DNA from: JAVBME01 sp031552765 | Lineage (GTDB): Bacteria > Bacillota > Negativicutes > Acidaminococcales > JAISLQ01 | Assembly: GCA_031552765.1 (NCBI GenBank) | Contig: JAVBME010000005.1 | Location: 1-64,000 of the forward strand | Reading direction: 5' to 3' | DNA length: 64,000 nucleotides | Part shown: one piece after another, positions 61,818 through 64,000 of the stretch | How positions within the stretch are numbered: position 1 is the first letter of the stretch | Layout of the letters: each line of letters opens with the position of its first letter | The notes under the pieces: generated by a model | What the model saw: only the letters and a program-made list of their open reading frames with translations | Told to the model about the DNA's origin: nothing | Databases searched by the model: none | Made by a program: the position numbers and the translations under genes

Positions 61818-64000
61818 ATGATCCAGCACCCCTTCCATATTTTTGATTGCCTGCGGGCGCTTAATAATATAATGTTTCCTTCGGTACGGGATTTTTCTGT
61901 TTACGATAAGGTTTTGCATATAAATGAAATAACGGTCGGCCGTTATGCGAAACTGGGCAGGAATACAAAAGAAGCGCTGTGGCTGGAAGTATTGCGCCCG
62001 GAATTTACGCATTTTCCGCAAATGCCCGAAGAGCTGGCGGCCTGGATAGGCGACTGGGGAGGACAACTGCCGGCGCAGCCGCCGCGCCCGCGCCGGTATT
62101 ACCGTAACAAGGAAGAGCTTTGGGAAGAAAAGCAATCGGCGCTGCTGTCTCAAGAAAACAGCAGTCTGAAAGGCGAACGCTTTGACGCTGTCCCCGCCCG
62201 GGTAAAAGACTGGCGGCAGTGGCTGAGGGCGGAGTGGACGCCCTGGGCAAAAGAAAACCAGGAAAAATTCGAAGCGATAGAAGGTTATGAAAAGATATGG
62301 TCATTGGCGCAAATACTGAAAAACCATAAGGACAGGTTTGAACTTTTGTGGTGCACGGCTATCCTGTGCTGGCGGCTGGATGGCCTGGAGATCAGGCGGC
62401 CGCTTTTGACCAGCAGGCTGGAGATAGAACATGACCCGCACAAAGGCCTGCTGCGTCTTTTACCGACTAAGACCGGGCCAAAACTGGAATATGACATGCT
62501 GTTCGGCTTGCCGGACGTTAACTTTCCGGAACTGTTTTTGCTGGAACGCCAACTGCTGGAAGAAGAGCTGGATTTAAGGGACAATGCGGCCGTGCGTGAT
62601 TTTTCACAAAAGATTGCCGATGCGGTAGCGCCTGGCTGCCAGGTGCTTACCGGAGAAAGCTTGCAGCAAAAAGCGCCAACCGGCTTGCCGCGGATATATT
62701 GCGCAGATCCAGCCCTCGTGCTGAGAAAACTCGATGCCAGCAAATGGCGGGGCGAACTCGAAGGAGTAGTGGAAACTATCGATGCCGGCGGCTCGTTGTC
62801 CGATATTTTCGGCCATTATTACAGAATGGACAGACGCGCGGAGGAGTTACCCGAACGCGGCTGGAAAGAAAGCAGCCAGACGCCTCTTTTTCCATGGGCG
62901 GCGGCTGATGCTCAGTGGGAAGCGATAAGGCGACTGCCCGACAATAACCTGGTAGTCGTGGAGGCGCCGGAAGGCAGCGGTAAAGAGCAACTAGTAGGCA
63001 ACCTTCTTTCCCACCTTTTGGCTCATGGCAAAAAAGTATTGGTAACAGGGCCGTGTGGCGCCCGGCTGCAACAGGCCGGCAACCTGATAAATAAAGAATT
63101 TTCCGAGATAGCTCCGCTTTGTGTTTGCGCTGCCGGTACGGAAAAAGAAAATATAAACGAGCTTTTTACTTCTTTGCGCGCGCACAACCAGAAAATGAAT
63201 TTTTTCACCAGAGAGCAAGTCGCGCGTGCGCTGGCAGAGCTACAGACACGGCTAGGCCAGTGCCGCAACGAACTTTTGGAAAACAAAAACCAGCTACAGG
63301 CCGCCCAAACACTCGAATATACCAGGAAGTTTTCTCTTGAAGGCAAAGAAAGATCGCCCTGGGAGGTGGCTGCCTGGCTGGTTGATAAAGCGGAAAAACT
63401 CGGTTATATACCCGATGCCATAGGGCATGACCAGGATTGCCCGTTAAACGGCGGCGAATTGGGGAAATTTTTCGAGCTGCTGCGAAGCAGCTCGCCTGAC
63501 GACGGTAAACGATTGAATATGTGGTGGCTTTTTCCTGACCAGATAATGGCGGGCGAGCGCCTGGAAGATATCTTGCAACAGCTAGAGGCGCTTTATGAAG
63601 ACAGGAAAGTGCGCCAAGAGCTGCTGGCAGACTGTCTGTTTGAAGAGGCGGATGCGGTAACGGCCAGCGGGGTGCTTGCCGAATACCAGCAGGCGCTTAC
63701 TTCACTGCCTGGCGTAGCGGGCGACTGGCTGGAAAATGTACTGAAAGACCTTGCTGGTTCTTCGCAAAGGCGCCGCATTTGGGAAGAACTTTACCAGTCT
63801 TCGATCGGACGCCTACAGAAGATACGCAGCTTGCAGACGATGATAAGCGACTATACAGTCACGGTCCCGGAACGGGGCGATTTCCGCCATCTGCGCGACG
63901 TGCTTTACAACTTGCGTATAGAATTTTTCAAAAATGGTAAACTGGGTTTTATTTATAAATTGACGGCCGGCAAAAAATCGCTCGGCGTATTCGAAGAATG
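61818..64000 (+). CDS. Large SF1 (Dna2/NAM7-like) helicase-type protein with altered P-loop, 3' end outside window
   Basis: At least 727 residues, open to the window end, so the C-terminal motor motifs are not seen. Residues 1-370 are Trp-rich and match no family I know. A nucleotide-binding strand-loop-helix follows at 378-410: 'NNLVVVEAPEGSGKEQLVGNLLSHLLAHGKKVLVTGP' is the counterpart of the 'GPPGTGKT...ANLIAHLLAQGKRVLVT' start of Dna2-like helicases. Here the Walker A is P-E-G-S-G-K389-E390, with Glu in place of the usual Thr/Ser. A helical insertion (about 440-727), likely coiled coil, follows as in large family members. ATG 61818 is the first in-frame start; its ribosome-binding site (GAGG) is 11 bases away. 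Confidence 0.72.
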   Translation, partial: MIQHPFHIFDCLRALNNIMFPSVRDFSVYDKVLHINEITVGRYAKLGRNTKEALWLEVLRPEFTHFPQMPEELAAWIGDWGGQLPAQPPRPRRYYRNKEELWEEKQSALLSQENSSLKGERFDAVPARVKDWRQWLRAEWTPWAKENQEKFEAIEGYEKIWSLAQILKNHKDRFELLWCTAILCWRLDGLEIRRPLLTSRLEIEHDPHKGLLRLLPTKTGPKLEYDMLFGLPDVNFPELFLLERQLLEEELDLRDNAAVRDFSQKIADAVAPGCQVLTGESLQQKAPTGLPRIYCADPALVLRKLDASKWRGELEGVVETIDAGGSLSDIFGHYYRMDRRAEELPERGWKESSQTPLFPWAAADAQWEAIRRLPDNNLVVVEAPEGSGKEQLVGNLLSHLLAHGKKVLVTGPCGARLQQAGNLINKEFSEIAPLCVCAAGTEKENINELFTSLRAHNQKMNFFTREQVARALAELQTRLGQCRNELLENKNQLQAAQTLEYTRKFSLEGKERSPWEVAAWLVDKAEKLGYIPDAIGHDQDCPLNGGELGKFFELLRSSSPDDGKRLNMWWLFPDQIMAGERLEDILQQLEALYEDRKVRQELLADCLFEEADAVTASGVLAEYQQALTSLPGVAGDWLENVLKDLAGSSQRRRIWEELYQSSIGRLQKIRSLQTMISDYTVTVPERGDFRHLRDVLYNLRIEFFKNGKLGFIYKLTAGKKSLGVFEE

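Overview
The window reads as chromosome of a Negativicutes bacterium, a Firmicute with an outer membrane. Gram-positive traits: the tRNA-Ser / SRP RNA / dnaX / ybaB / recR / bofA block, the ftsE-ftsX / ctp / minJ-like / uvrBA order known from Bacillus, a T-box, an S-box and a long-form hibernation factor. Diderm traits: an SLH-domain porin of the OmpM type, an LptD-like protein, a complete ADP-heptose pathway and several heptosyltransferases. No ribosomal RNA, insertion sequence, prophage or CRISPR array is visible. The family within Negativicutes cannot be fixed from this sequence.

Layout. 0.2-11.2 kb: outer-membrane and LPS inner-core block (OmpM porin, two secreted proteins of unknown function, LptD-like protein, gmhA, hldE, hldD, gmhB, two heptosyltransferases, a family 2 glycosyltransferase), tightly packed with many ATGA/TAATG overlaps. 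11.2-14.7 kb: a visibly AT-richer segment (third heptosyltransferase-family gene, glycosyltransferase, O-antigen ligase/polymerase) that looks like variable outer-core or O-antigen cargo. 14.7-24.2 kb: mixed metabolic genes (MFS exporter, DUF1638-like protein, nitroreductase, panD with a structured leader, twin UspA genes, D-aminoacylase, thioesterase, MarR regulator, EFR1 flavodoxin-ferredoxin, metF under an S-box). 24.3-26.7 kb: rnhA, then a stand-alone trpB behind a T-box with duplicated antiterminator/terminator modules and a Trp-containing leader ORF. 27-31 kb: a double UspA protein, then the tRNA-Ser/SRP RNA/dnaX block. 31.4-36.8 kb: an unidentified structured RNA, a zinc-ribbon protein, an M20 amidohydrolase, a polar amino-acid ABC transporter, a cold-shock protein and hpf. 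37-61.7 kb: secA, prfB with its programmed frameshift, DUF5693-csaB, ftsEX-envC-ctpA-minJ (division and envelope), uvrB-uvrA-uvrC, ftsH, ogt, a Cof phosphatase, an MBL hydrolase and an L-cysteine desulfidase. 61.8 kb to the end: a large, incomplete SF1-type helicase/ATPase with an aberrant P-loop.

How the parts fit. The heptose enzymes make ADP-L-glycero-D-manno-heptose, which the GT9 enzymes add to the LPS core, and the LptD-like protein would place LPS in the outer membrane. The SLH porin ties that membrane to the wall. CsaB, which makes the pyruvylated polymer bound by SLH domains in other Firmicutes, is also present. FtsEX and the EnvC-like M23 protein form a recognised wall-splitting pair for division.

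The most unusual signals are the trpB leader (one stem I, two T-box modules with different UGGN bases, then a 24-codon ORF with two Trp codons), the 21-bp inverted repeat touching the S-box with a third half-site before the trpB promoter, the ~220-nt RNA at 31.4 kb, the 3-codon ORF overlapping a transporter start, the 19-codon ORF coupled to uvrC, and the helicase whose Walker A threonine/serine is replaced by glutamate.
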